Of a stretch of 64,000 nucleotides of DNA, positions 32,442-43,849 are shown in pieces (position 1 is the first letter of the stretch; the number at the start of each line of letters is the position of its first letter). The position numbers and the translations under genes are program-made. The notes beneath the pieces were generated by a model, which made no database searches, had not been told where the DNA came from, and saw only the letters and a program-made list of their open reading frames with translations. The stretch comes from Limnanthes douglasii subsp. nivea (taxonomy: Eukaryota; Streptophyta; Magnoliopsida; Brassicales; Limnanthaceae): assembly GCA_036936605.1 (NCBI GenBank), contig JAUPFV010000004.1:290574009-290638008 (forward strand), read 5' to 3'.

Positions 32442-32971
32442 CTAAGTCCGTTGATCCTCGTTCTCAGGTCCGTCTGACCTCTGTGAGAGGGGATCTTCAG
32501 GAACTATGAAATGTATTAACGACGCGCCTGACCCCAGACCATGTACAAAAAATATCATTCGTTGCACCACTAAAGGTGGGAAATTGTTTTCCATCTCCCT
32601 CTGGGTCCAACACTTATCTTCAATAACGACCACCTCCGGGGACTTACCAGAGGCATTCTCAGCCTCAAGTGTTTGTGAAGCGTCATTCACCTGCCTACCC
32701 AGCGCTCCATCCACCTCGTCTTCATCAAGTAAAGTCATCTTTCGTTGAGAAAAAGGCCCCGAGCTGATTAGCCCTTTATTTTTCCTCTTCAATGGACTGC
32801 CCTCATTATCTGTTTCTTCTTCCCGTGGTCTCGCGGACTTCTTCACTGCCTCTACTCCCTCGGCCATGAACGGAAATTTTGCTTCCTTTCTCTGAGTTTC
32901 AGCATCATCACCCTATTGTGCTCCTTCAAGTGTAAATGATGACCCGCTCGCCTCTCGTGCTTTCCGCTCCT
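32442..32971 (-). pseudogene. G6 antisense ORF fragment
   Basis: Minus-strand frames 32867-32442 (REEETDNEGSPLKRKNKG, TLLDEDEVDGALGRQV, ASGKSPEVVVIEDK) and 32971-32852 (KHERRAGHHLHLKEHN). The sequence is highly charged and low in hydrophobics, like the middle/C-terminal part of the G1 and G4 antisense ORFs, but without a motif I can match. Position between pol and the missing 3' LTR, and orientation opposite to pol, support the call. Its upstream part was removed at 32971. Confidence 0.45.
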
Positions 32972-33575
32972 GAGAAAAGAAGATTTGAAGTATAATTTGA
33001 AGTTTAATAACCGTAAAATGATTGTTTCAGAAATATGAAATAATTCATATTGGAGAAACGATAATCTTTTTGCCAACATATATTTTTTTCATGATCAAAA
33101 CAAATATTCATTCTCATAAAAAAAAATAGAACAAATAGTTATTGATCAATTTTGATTCATTTTTGTCATCTCTCAAACAATATTGTTATTCCAAAAGCTC
33201 TTAAAACAAATTGCTACGATCACTATTAACATCCCTCAAACCAAGTTTTTTTTATTCTTTTACATTGTTTTATAAAAATTCATAATCGATCTACTTAATC
33301 AAGTTTGTTTGACGGGGGATGATTATTCCCGATTTAAGTTCTGGGTGTACTTTTTTATTTTGTTTATTTTCTGTATCATTTGATACTTGTTTCATTTACT
33401 ATATTTTTTATACATTTTTAAAAAAATCTTTAAATGATTCCAACGCGCTATCATAACTCACCATGACTGTGAGGTTAAGGTCCCAACTCACCCTTAGGCT
33501 AATCAAAACCTAAATTCTTATAATTATAATCATAATATTTATGACCTCGTAGATACTGTTCTAGAAGCCTCAATC

Positions 33576-33878
33576 ATGGAAACACATTCTTCCTATGTTA
33601 ACGGTATCGCTGCTAGAAATAGTAATGGTTTGAAATGTAAGAAGAAAACATCTTGGACACGAGACCAATTTATTGAGATTCCTAAAGATAGTACAGCTAA
33701 GTGTAATCATTGTGAACAATCATATAACTATAAGGATATAAAAACAAATTATGATATATGGGGTGTGTCGAGACACTTAGTTAAGCATAACCTTGCTTAT
33801 CTTATTAAAATATATGAAAAAGGTAATACATCAAATCAAAACATATACAGAATAAACCATGATATATGTTTATGGTAG
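33576..33878 (+). pseudogene. hAT transposase N-terminus, BED zinc finger (copy B)
   Basis: A 100-codon open frame from ATG 33576: KKKTSWTRDQFIEIPKD, then AKCNHCEQSY and VSRHLVKHN. The Cys pair and His pair with the preceding Trp and Phe fit a BED zinc finger, the DNA-binding module at the start of many plant hAT transposases. It keeps the Trp codon that is a stop in copy A. It ends at a TAG at the same position as copy A, and the catalytic core downstream is out of frame, so no full transposase can be made. Confidence 0.7.
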
Positions 33879-34049
33879 TTCACAACAATTAAGTATTGAC
33901 AATAATTATAGATGTGATGCTTTGTTGAGTAAATAAGTAACTTAAAAGCGATACGCAACCCACGTAGCCTATGAGATCAATTTTTTAAATATTATAAAAA
34001 ACAAATCATTCATGCTACTAGGTTAACTTTGTTGATTTTTTTTTTTGAA

Positions 34050-34330
34050 TAGTGATATATAAACATTTGTGAGTTTGATATGACATGTGCTACTTTGCAT
34101 TACATGGATTCTTAATGGATATTCTAAAAACAAATTGTGTACTTTTATTGTATTGGCAAACGTACCATTGATGTAATTAGAGATAATATGTTAGAGTGTA
34201 TGAATGATTTTAAAATTAATATTGAAAATTAAAATAAAATTATGTGAGTTTCATTCGATAATAAATGTGTGAAATGTACAACTATTCAGTACCTTAAAAA
34301 AAATTGCAACCTTGATTTTTAAAATATTTA
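34050..34330 (+). pseudogene. hAT transposase core remnant (copy B)
   Basis: The counterpart of 4400-4730: HWQTYH-like and VIRDNMLECMNDFKI text, then VSFDNKCVKCTTIQY corresponding to the 'SLDN' core segment. Stops and frame changes throughout. Confidence 0.5.
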
Positions 34331-34411
34331 AAACTAAATGTTAATTCGGTATACTTCAACTTCACCTTGTTACGGATGATGAAATAAATACAATAACGAA
34401 AGATTATATCA

Positions 34412-34441
34412 TATTAAAAAAAGTCTTATTATGTTCGATCC
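34412..34441. other. Empty site of the Pack-MULE
   Basis: ATATTAAAAAAAGTCTTATT in copy B aligns with the two junctions in copy A (ATTAAAAAAGA at 4791-4801 and TAAAAAAGAATCTTACTATG at 6591-6610) once one 9-bp copy and the 1.79-kb insert are removed. Confidence 0.8.
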
Positions 34442-35582
34442 CGGATCCTAAAAAAATATCAAAACAAAATTGCTAAGACGGATTGAAAACCATATAAAAG
34501 TTTAATTTTAGACGTGAATAAATAAAACTCTACGTATTATATTTTTGTACGGTTTTACACGACTCTAATGATTAAAAAATAACAATCGCAGTGGTTAAAA
34601 AATTACTTTATAGTTGACTGTGGCGGATCAAATAGACACCATGAGCAAAAATTTAAGGCCGAGAAAAATGTTTACAAATATAATATTATAATCCTAAGGT
34701 GATATAAACGTCAATCAAAAATAGCTGTCATAAACACTCTTAGTTTAACTAAAATACCATAACGAAAGAAACACTTGTACTTATTTACAAGAAATTTATG
34801 AAGTTGAATTTAAAAATTGAGGGTGTTAGTTCCATAGAGCGTGACAGGTTATTGTTGACTTGCTGGCCTAATTTGCTAGGATAGAAGCTATACGGCCAAT
34901 AATATTGGATTGTTATCTAATAGTAAACTATTTTTTTTTAAACTAAAAAACAAAAAACAAAGTATAAAAAATACTAAATTTTAATTATATATTTTCGTTC
35001 CATTTTTTAAAATTAAAATGTCATTTTATTTATAGCCTTGGATCCAAGTTTTCATTTTTCAAATGATAGAAACAAATCTCCGAAAATCTTCCGCCATCAA
35101 GAAAGATTTTGCCGCAATAATTTTGATTTTGAAATTTATTTCAGGCCACCACTCATAGAGATTTGGAGAAGACGATATATATAAATCCATTAAACCGATA
35201 AATAACAGGCAACACAGCTACGAAGAGCTGGAAGAATCTACTCCAATCATTCACCAGTAGAAGAAAAGGAATCCTTAACCAATACGAAAAAGATATCAGA
35301 GTTGGGAAGCGATGTTTAAATCTAGCATTGGATAAACCTGCAAAAGATATGTGAAGTTGTTGTCCAACAAATACTTGTTGCTTCAGGTTAGTAAATGGAT
35401 TTAGATTTAATGAAAGGGTAATCTAGATCAAAAGATACTGATCTATGAGCTATTAAAATTAGCAGAAGCAATCAGCCAAGATAAAAGCTAGGCATTTTCA
35501 CATATATAACCTAAGACCATACTTTATAACAGAGTAATGGCATTCAAGTTGCAAGGGTCCTGAAATTTGTCAAAGTCTATTC
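34442..35582. other. Duplicated unassigned DNA between hAT remnant and LINE (copy B)
   Basis: Counterpart of 6600-7840. There is no readable gene. The best conserved part relative to copy A is 35080-35560. Confidence 0.5.
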
Positions 35583-35960
35583 TCATTTTACATTACAAGG
35601 TCCATTTGGCAAGCCAATCGCTACTTTATTTTGGTCCCTGCAAATGTGAGAAAGAGTCATAGTAGAAGGGATGAGCCTCGTACACCAAGTTAATATAGAT
35701 TTTAAAGGCCATGAATAATTGCCATGAGCAAGAAGAATGACTAATATTAAGGAATCAGTTTCAACATCTATATTTGACCACCCTTTCCTTTTACAAATAA
35801 GTAAACCATCAAGAATGGCACAAGTTTCAGCCATAACATGAGATAATTTGCCACAAATGTTACCAGAACCAATTACAATGTCACCAGATCTATCTCTTAC
35901 CAAAACAGGTCCACGTAAGTCTCCATTATGAAGACATGAAGTGTTTGTGTTAATTTTCAA
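35583..35960 (-). pseudogene. LINE RNase H domain (copy B)
   Basis: A 125-codon open frame: MKINTNTSCLHNGDLRGP, RDRSGDIVIGSGN, MAETCAILDGLLICKRKGW, IDVETDSLILV and HICRDQNKVAIGLPNGPC. This is the C-terminal RNase H found in plant LINE ORF2. The first catalytic Asp (usual NTDGS) is Asn, while the Glu (AETC) and the second Asp (ETDS) are kept. The end matches the usual 'R..N..AD.LA' with AIGLPN. Confidence 0.75.
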
Positions 35961-36769
35961 TCTACCAAGAACTGGAGGCTTCCATTAATATATACCACCT
36001 TGTTCTTATAGGTAATGTAACAATAGCATCCAATTTCATCATCACTTGACCAAACATAAGTCCATAATATGAATAAATGGTTAGGATTTTCTATAACTTC
36101 ATAAAATTTGCATTTGGAGATAACACTAACATGTTTTTTTGCAATATTGTGTCAATAAGGATGGTATTTAGGAGCAAATTCCATAATAAGAATAAAAACA
36201 TTTATGAGTGATAAAATTCCAAATTTTGGTAAATAAATTAGACTTGTAAATGTGACTTCTTATCTGGTTCTAAGTCTAATTAGATTTGAAGTCTGAATCC
36301 TATGAAATATTTCATACTATAATGTCTTCAGATTGCTTGTTAATTTAGTTAGATTGAATAATGTGTAAACCAGATTGAGGAAAAAATTTCTTGAGCTTCT
36401 CTAGAAATTCAAAGTTCCAGGAGTTGTTAGACAAGAAAGAATTATCTGTCTCGTGGTTGAACCAAACGTTATTTAAATTATCATTGAGCTTGATGAGAGG
36501 ATGATGGTTGAACCAATGTTTTCTCATTTTAGTCAATGTTTTTTTATTTTAGCCAATCTTTTCCTAATTTGAGACCTTCATTTTGTATAAGATACCTGAA
36601 AACTATATGAAATCTGGAAATATGTATTATGAATAAGGTTAGCCCATATGATTTTATTCTTTGTAAAGTTATACTACATCTTACAAGAGTAGGTGTTATG
36701 AATATCACATAATTTCTTGATATTCAGACCACCTTCTTTTAAAGGATGACATATAGTTTTCCAATTTGT

Positions 36770-37459
36770 CTAGTGCATCATTTTCTCATTAGTAGTAGAA
36801 CCCCACAAGTATTTATTAAAAATTATTTCAGTCCTTACAATGATAAATTGAGGAATAGTATATCTTTGTAGCCAGTAAGTTGGGATAACCATCAAGACTA
36901 AGTTAATAAGAAGTAACCTTCCAACATATGAAATATTCTTATTCCCCCAATCAGATATTTTTGTATTGATCTTGTTTAAAAGGTTGTTGTAGTTTTTTTC
37001 CTTATTGTTGTTGTTAATTGTGATACCAAGATAATATATAAGGAAGGTAAGAGGCACTGAAACCTGTTTGAGAAGTTAGAGAAAAATACTTATTCTGTAA
37101 AGTCTAGGAGGGATGATAATCTTTGTCTTGTTCTTGTTTATGACCTGAACATAAGTTTCTTGGTAATTCTGAAGAAATTTACCAAGATTATCAATAAATT
37201 TATCATTATTTTTTGTAAAAAACAAAATATCATTAGTAAAAACCAATATTGGAATCAAAATATCACTTCTAGCAGTGAAGTGTATGGATTTGTTTTCATC
37301 AAACAACTTGAATATGCCTCTTATAAGGACTTCATCAACTATAATAAAGAGACTCAGGAAGAGGGGATCGCACCCATTTGTAAGAATGGAAACAAAAACA
37401 TAAATTATAAGCTTATGAATGAGGTTATCAAAGCTTAAAAAGAAACCAAAACCGACCAT
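36770..37459 (-). pseudogene. LINE reverse transcriptase and connection (copy B)
   Basis: Frame 37459-37076 holds NGCDPLFLSLFIIVDEVLI and a catalytic box LVFTNDILFF, where the ADD of LINE RT is TND, so one Asp is lost. Frame 37057-36770 continues with YLGITINNNNKEKNYNNLLN, then ISDWGNKNISYVGRLLLINL and VIPTYWLQRYTIPQF, the classical 'W....LS.AGR..LI..V...IP.Y' connection. A frame change lies between them. Confidence 0.75.
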
Positions 37460-38079
37460 GACTTTGGATAAGAAATTGTGGGATAATTTGTCAAAATATT
37501 TTTACATATCAAGTTGGATCATGATGTTTCCATGTTTCATTTTATTTTTTAGATAATAAACAAGCTCCTTATCTATAAGGATATTATCCTAAATAGCTCT
37601 TTAGTTATAAGGATATTATCCTAAATAGCTCTGTTGGGAACATAGGCACTTTGAACAACTGTAATAATGTTAGGGAGTAAGGTGTTAAGCATGTTGTTAA
37701 TAATTTTGGACATAATTATATTAAGCTGGCTAAAGAAACTAATGCGCCTAAAGTCTTTCCAATTTGTAGGATTGGAAGATTTATGAATCAGGAAAATATT
37801 ATAGCCATGACGCCCTGAGGAATGTTCTGACCTTTCATAAAGGAATTCATAGAAAGGTACAAGTCTTTCTTAATAATCAACCATCAATTTTTGAAAAAAT
37901 TGATGTTAAAACCATCAATCCCTGCAGCACTGTAGGTATTAAGGTTAGTGATTATATTGTAAAATTTGATCTGTCCAACCTTTGCCACTTGGATTTATTA
38001 GACCAACTATACTTAGAACCACTATAACCTGCATCCTCGAGCTGACAATATCTTATGAAGTCATTAAAGTCTTATGAAT

Positions 38080-38710
38080 TTTTACGATAATAACTAGAAC
38101 ATCCCAGCTTCTCTTCGGGAGAAGTAACGCGTTAAAATTTCCCATGATGATCCATTCTTTTTCAGTAGTTAATATGGACTCAACTCATCTCAAAGCTCCT
38201 GTCTATAGTACCTTTGAAACTTAGCATAAACAATTGTAAGTAAGAAACGTTTTGTTAGTATTAGCACAAGTGATTTCGGTATGTAAACATTGTTGATAAT
38301 CATTTAGAATCTTAACAGAGAAATCATTTCTCCAACAAAACAAAATTTTATTAGAGCAGTTTAAAAGTAGAGTTTTCCAACCCAATTTTAAAAAGCTATA
38401 GTAGGAAGATTTTATTCATTGATTAAAGGCTCCTAGATCGCAACCAACTTGATTTGATCTTTCTTAATGGTAGACTTTAATCTTCTTACTGAAGAGATAT
38501 TCATGATTCCTCGAATGATCAGTAGGATTTGGAGTAGGTATGTTTACTTGATCCCGAAAACTCTAAGGATTTAATAGGAAGACTTGTAACTTTATTTCTT
38601 CCTCTATCTTCTTTCAATTTCTTATTTAAGATCTCATGGAACTCTGTATCAACCTCTTTTTTATTGATTATTGGTGTAGTATGCATACTTCATATGTTTT
38701 CTTGAATTGG
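38080..38710 (-). pseudogene. LINE endonuclease remnant
   Basis: The minus strand at about 38190-38110 reads EWIIMGNFNALLLPKRSWD, which fits the 'W...GDFN..L...E..G' block of APE-type LINE endonucleases with the Asp of GDFN changed to Asn. Earlier text is heavily stopped. This part has no counterpart in copy A. Confidence 0.55.
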
Positions 38711-38800
38711 AGAAGCATATTATGATATTGTGTTATCATTTTCAAGATAATTTGAAGCTTCATAACCAACTTTAAGAGATTTTATGGCCTCGATTATTTC

Positions 38801-39605
38801 TCAATCTTCAGGTGTATTGGTTTCAATATTTCTTCTTTGTTTTTCAGACCTGAAGTCTTGAAATTTGAGAGGTAACTTGTTTTCATTCAGATGACCATAA
38901 TAAATGTCATTCACAATAATAGACTTGACCTTGTGACTGATTATGTTGTCCTTCTTCGTGTTGATCTTCTTAGAATAGTCTTCTTCCTTTTTATTGTTAT
39001 TAGTAACCTTATTATGAATGTTATTGTTGGATTTTTTGCAGTTGCCTTTGTCATGTCGAAGATGATAACAGATACTAAAATAATTAGGCACATCCTTGGT
39101 GTTGCAACTTTTTGTTACAATAACCCAGCAACCCTGATTCTCTCCAAATCCTACCCATATTTGGTGTTGCAACTTTTTTATTCCATCTATTTCCACCCAA
39201 ACAAAACAAACATTTTGAAAAGTTTTGTTTATATCAGGAACATTGATAGTTAAAGGATCTCCAAAAGTGTCAACCAGATTTTGTATCATATTCTCATTAT
39301 AAAGATATTCAGTTACATTATCAAATCTTATCCAAATCGGAGTCCCCTGGGTTTAATATTTTGGTTTAAATCCAGAAATCTATTTTAGAAGCTTCATAGT
39401 TATATCACCCACGAAACATATAATTTTAAACAGAGTTTGCATAAATCCTCTCCCGCATCAAATTCTAGAAAGATATGTCTGGAATCCCAAATAGTGTAAC
39501 TATAATCTTTTTTGAATTTGAAATCTGTAAGAATTGGTTTAGTTTATCTTTCTTGGCTATGCCTTGATTGAATTTTTTGATGAGAGTGTGCTTGGATTTA
39601 GCCAT
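38801..39605 (-). pseudogene. LINE ORF1 (gag-like) C-terminal part
   Basis: Frame 39605 onward gives MAKSKHTLIKKFNQG and KKIIVTLFGIPDISF. After a frame change, 39289-38801 gives QNVCFVWVEIDGIKKLQHQ and then a zinc knuckle region FSICYHLRHDKGNC. The knuckle keeps C-x4-H-x4-C, but the first Cys of CxxC is Phe. Plant LINE ORF1 proteins have this DUF4283-like region followed by one CCHC knuckle and bind RNA. The ATG at 39605-39603 is internal to the original ORF1; the true start is on the other side of G1. Confidence 0.65.
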
Positions 39606-39974
39606 TGATGAGTTCAGATACTTCGGACACAACCCACTGCTTAATCCGGACAGGGCTAATTCGGACCATAACACTCCACTGAAAAATCCGAACAGATTAA
39701 ATGTAAAACACCTTTTGACTAAGCTATTTGCTAATCAGCTTAAAAGACTATTGGGTCCTTAAACTTGACCCGGTTTCACAACTTGATCCGGTAAGCCCAT
39801 GTGTCATTAATTAAGAGTATAAATACCCCAACCAATCTCATTAATGAGGGTGATCAACATTTAATATAAGCAGGCTGCTAAATTATCTCACTACTCCTCA
39901 CATTAAACACAACATACTTCAAACTTACCAAAACCCTTTACCAAACTACCCCTAGCCCAAAATAAACCAAACCA
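39606..39974 (+). repeat. G1 5' LTR
   Basis: 369 bp from TGATGAGTTCAGATAC to AAACCAAACCA. TATAAATACC at 39818-39827 is the likely promoter. It aligns with 63022-63351 and, more distantly, with the G3 LTRs (shared TGATGAG start, AAAACT.ATGGGTC.TTGAAC, GGTATAAATA, TTAATGAGGGT). Confidence 0.85.
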
Positions 39975-39977
39975 AAT

Positions 39978-39996
39978 TGGCGACCACAGTGGGAGC
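39978..39996 (+). promoter_or_regulatory. G1 primer-binding site
   Basis: TGGCGACCACAGTGGGAGC, three bases inside the LTR. It starts TGGCGAC, as expected for an Arg-tRNA primer, and differs from the TGGCGCCGT type of G2, G5 and G6. G3 has the identical site. Confidence 0.65.
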
Positions 39997-40047
39997 ACGA
40001 AGATGCCTGAATTTTACATTCAAAACAATTAAAAATAACCAGTTCGG

Positions 40048-41496
40048 ATGGATCCAAACGAGCAAGGATCTCCACCTCGTGTGGTGGAAAAGATTAGGGA
40101 CAACAAGGAATACACCATTGAAGAGATAGACAAATTTAGAGCATAAATAGAGACGTTAAGGGCCATAAAACAAGCAGAAAAGGGTATAAGGGAGATATCA
40201 GGGGCGTTAGCTATTCATCATACTGACAACCCTATGGAGAATGATCCATCAATAAAGACTCATCTGATTTTGTAAAAGACTCATATCAGATCTAAGAAGA
40301 CACATTGGTCCAAACATGTTGAAAGTTCGGATATATAGTCTTCCAGTAGCTTTTCGAATGCGGCTGAGCTTGAGGAATCTTTGTCATCAAGTAGTGATGA
40401 AGGGAGATCTAGAAAAAAGATGAAGTTAATCGAAAAATATTCAATAAAGAGGGATAGATATGGTAGGCTTAAAAGGTATCTGGGCAAAGGGTCACCCCAC
40501 AGGCATGCTGATCAGTTGCTGATTGATCCTTTTACTTTTTAGACCGAACCATGTATTTTCAGAACACCTAATGAAGACACAGTCTTTAGTCATAATAAGA
40601 ACTGGGGACAATCACCTTTGTCTGCCAAAATATTGTCTAGAAACCTACCTAAAAGGTTTGACAGCTCTAAAATGGAGAAGTATGATGGAAGTAAAGATCT
40701 GGACAACCATCTGGAGCAATTCAAGAACTTCATGATGAATTTTGATGATGATGAAAAACTTTTATATAGAGAATTCTCTAAAACTTTTATGGGAAGCTCG
40801 TAAATGGTATAATAGCTTACCCTAGGGATGCATTAGAAACTTTGATATATTTTGGGTTGCCTTCTGAAGACAATTTGTTGGGAGTAAAGGGGTGAAGAGT
40901 AATGGAGATACCATAATCCAATGTGCCCAGGAACCAAACGAGTCTTTAAAGGACTATATAAGTCGATTCATGAATACAAAGAACGGATTAGCAGATTGCT
41001 TCGAACAAGTGGCAATCGCTTCTCTAAGACAAGGGATGGATCCTGAGAACTTGGCTGATTCGGTGACCAGGAAGAAAGCCATGACCTGGGGTGGCCTATT
41101 GAATCAAGTGGGAGAATTGATTAATGTGGAAGAAACAAGAAAAACATGGTGCACCGTCAAGTGAGGTCCACCATAACAGCCCCTCTGGCTGCTAACCAGT
41201 CCGGATATAAGGCTAAAGAGACCGGACAAGGGTCCAACCGGACTAAACAAACACAGTCCAACTATAATCAGTCTCAGAGACAACAGTCAAGAGGTAAAAG
41301 AGGTCCTTGGGTTCAGCCAGAGTGGTTTGCAGAGTTAAGGGAGAATGTGGCCATAATATATGACAAGACCAAGGATGAAGTCCATTTCTGGAAATCGGCG
41401 GCACTGCAGTCTCTCAGAGAAAGCCGGAATACTTGTTTTTCCCAATATCATAATGATATAGGCTATAATACTCAAGACTGCATTGCATTGAAATAA
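40048..41496 (+). pseudogene. G1 gag
   Basis: ATG 40048 gives MDPNEQGSPPRVVEKIRD, stopped at 40144. Readable blocks follow: RNLPKRFDSSKMEKYDGSKD (about 40640-40700), NESLKDYISRFMNTKNGLAD (40938-40997), ADSVTRKKAMTWGGLL and, near the end, ELRENVAIIYDKTKDEVHFW with a knuckle-like CFSQYHNDIGYNTQDC (41433-41480). The frame changes at least twice. The blocks match G5 gag closely, so G1 and G5 belong to neighbouring families. Confidence 0.75.
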
Positions 41497-41639
41497 AAAA
41501 TTCCGAACCTTATTGAAAGAGGCAAACTGGGAGCTTATGTCAAAACAAGAAGTGGAAACAACCCTGACAATGCTCCTCGGATGGGCCCTACAAAGAATGC
41601 GGGAACATCTGTTTAAGAAGGGGCAATGATGATTCTTGA

Positions 41640-42303
41640 AAGATAGGATGTTGATTCTGAGTACATGGATCCTGATCCAACTCGGAATAAAGTGGGGGTC
41701 TTAACAGAACAAACCAGGATGGTATCCGGACTCATCAGTTTCTTTGAGTCACTCAACATCTTTGGAGGAGATAGTGTGACAACACCCACTCCTTCATCAA
41801 GGAAAAGGCATGTGCACAGTTGGCCACTCAATAGGAAAGGGGATGTCTTCCCATCAATACCAAACCTTTTTTCCATTCATAGTGTTTGATGAGGATGATT
41901 TGAGAAATATTGTGGGCCTCATGAGGATGCGGTGGTGATAGGAGCATCCATTGGGGGCAATGATATAATCTGGATTTTGATAGACACAGGCAGTTCGGCA
42001 AACATTCTCTTCTTAAGCTCATACACGCAGATGAGGAATCTGACCATCATTCAACACTCAAACAGAACCATTGTGGGCTTCACATGGAGCTCTGCGGATG
42101 TAATTAGGGAATTTGAGAAAGAAGTGATGTTGGGCAAGGGGCCCTTTAAAAAGATGGTAAGGGTGCTATTCGTTGTGGTAGATTGCCCCACACCCTACAA
42201 TGCGATTTTTGGGAGGTCTTGGCTTTCCAGAATGAATGCTGTGGACTCAACAGTCCATCAGTGTTTGAAGTATGCAGTCCAAGGGCAAGTAGGTGTTGTC
42301 TAA
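41640..42303 (+). pseudogene. G1 aspartic protease region
   Basis: An upstream piece, ISFFESLNIFGGDSVTTPTP (about 41726-41785), precedes a frame break. Frame 41932-42303 then has WILIDTGSSANILF with an intact DTG, and VDCPTPYNAIFGRSWLSRMN, HQCLKYAVQGQVGVV. It ends at TAA 42301; beyond it the text KIARECYATAL continues in another frame. Confidence 0.75.
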
Positions 42304-42359
42304 AGTACTCAGAAGATAGCTAGGGAGTGCTATGCAACTGCTCTTACTCCTAAAAATTT

Positions 42360-43145
42360 GGGAGTACTTAAGATTAATGAAGATTAGCAGTACTGAAGCC
42401 TTCTGACGGAGAGGGTGAGATAGATGACCCCAGAGAGGCTCCTAGTGTTATAATACCAGTTGAAGAAATTGAAACCCACTCCATTGCAGAAGGTAGAAAT
42501 ATCAGGATTAGTTCCAAAATGGCGCGAGAGTTGAAAAAGAAATTGTTGTCTTTTTTACAAAACAATCAGCATGTCTTCACTTGGTGAAATAGTGATGTAA
42601 CCGGAGTGCCCGCAAACGTTATCTCACATAAGTTGTCAATCCGGAGTGATGTTGCACCTATTGTGCAGAAAATGAGAGTTTTTTCTAAGGAAAAAGTTGA
42701 TGTGATAGTACAAGAGGTTGATCGGATTACCAAGATGGGACACATAAATGAGTCCTAATATCCTTTATGGACTGCCAATCCAGTGTTAGTTAAGAAAAAT
42801 AATGAGAAATGGCGTATGTGTATTGATTTCACTGGCCTTAATAGAGCTTGCCCAAAAGATCTTTAACCAGTCCCCTAAATAGATCAGTTGGTAGACTCAA
42901 CGTTTGGAAACAAGTTGTTGTCCTTCATGGATGCCTTCTCTGGGTACAACCAAATACAGGTGGATATGAAGGATCAAGATCATACTAGCTTTATAACACA
43001 CAAAGGTCTCCATTGCTACTTATGCCTTTTGGGTTAAAAAATATTGAGGCTACTTACCAGAGAAACACTTGCTAAATTGACAGCTGTGAATTTGAAACTA
43101 AATCAAGAAAAATATGTCTTTGGGGTTCGATTTGTAAAATTTCTA
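42360..43145 (+). pseudogene. G1 reverse transcriptase, catalytic box deleted
   Basis: Readable blocks are DVTGVPANVISHKLS, MGHINES(stop)YPLW, KWRMCIDFTGLNRACPKDL, IDQLVDSTFGNKLLSFMDAF, GYNQIQVDMKDQDHTSF and GLHCYLCLLG. The text then jumps (near 43060) to NLKLNQEKYVFGVRFVKFLG. The segment that should hold the YVDD catalytic box is missing, so this RT cannot be active. Three stops precede the deletion. Confidence 0.75.
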
Positions 43146-43152
43146 GGGTTAT

Positions 43153-43790
43153 ATGATAAGTGAGAAAGGAATACAGCCCGATCCGGATCAGCTTAATGCC
43201 CTATTGGAAATGGATCCTCCTAGGAATGTTAAAGAAGCCCAGAGGCTCATTGGAAGGCTGGCTTCCTTAAATTATTTTATTTTAAGGTATTTGGATAAAT
43301 ATGCTCTGTTTTTCCAAACATTGAAGAATGCTAAAGATTTTGTGTGGTCTCCACAGTGCAATCAAGCTTTTGTTGAAATAAGGAAACATTTGTACTCACC
43401 AAGGACCATTTTCAAACCTATTCAAGGAGAAACGCTCTATATATACTTGATTGTGTCAGAATGTGATATAAGTTCAGTATTGGTAAGAGAAGTAGACAAT
43501 TACCCTCGTCCGGTATACTATATCTACAAAAGTTTAATAGATGCTGAGAAGATGTACTTAAAGCTTGAGAAGATGGCATTAGCCTTAATGATTGCGGCAA
43601 GAAAGATGAGGCCATATTTTTAATCTCATTCAATCATCGTCTGGACATCTTTCCCATTAAAGAATGTTCTTGATAAGGCAGATATATCAATAGGGATGAC
43701 CAAGTGGTCAGTAGAATGCGATTACGACATTGATTTTGCCCCCCGAACAGCTATCAAAGCTCAATCAGTGGCTGATTCCTGGTAGAATTC
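43153..43790 (+). pseudogene. G1 first RNase H
   Basis: ISEKGIQPDPDQLNALLEMD, EAQRLIGRLASLNYFI, FVWSPQCNQAFVEIRKHL, ETLYIYLIVSECDISSVL, DAEKMYLKLEKMALALMI and AARKMRPYF. A TAA at 43621 follows PYF, then the text resumes (FPLKNVLDKADIS, MTKWSVECDYDIDFAPRTAI). The family degrades the RNA strand of the hybrid. Confidence 0.7.
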
Positions 43791-43849
43791 CATTCAGACA
43801 GGAACTCCAAACAAACATCAGAATATAAAACCAAAAAAGAGGGACGGTC

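Larger units (their letters stand above)
27557..32971 (+). mobile_element. G6: Tat-type gypsy element, 3'-truncated
   Basis: 5' LTR, PBS, gag, protease, RT and first RNase H follow in order on the plus strand. The second RNase H and integrase are missing, then come a short repeat block and a minus-strand antisense ORF fragment. It ends abruptly at 32971, where copy B of the segmental duplication starts, so no 3' LTR is present. All coding parts carry stops or frame changes. Confidence 0.8.
32972..38078. repeat. Segmental duplication, copy B (partner 3331-10494)
   Basis: Starts at GAGAAAAGAAGATTTGAAG, directly abutting the truncated end of G6. It lacks the Pack-MULE and two smaller blocks present in copy A. 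Beyond about 38078 copy B continues into LINE endonuclease and ORF1, which copy A does not have, so copy A ends inside the LINE. Confidence 0.85.
35583..39605 (-). mobile_element. LINE (L1-type, with RNase H), copy B, interrupted by G1
   Basis: On the minus strand ORF1 (39605 to 38801) is followed by ORF2 with endonuclease (about 38700-38080), RT (about 38060-37080), connection (37057-36770) and RNase H (35960-35583). G1 inserted into ORF1 at 39605/39606; the missing start of ORF1 lies beyond G1 at 63380-63765. Many stops and frameshifts. Confidence 0.8.
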
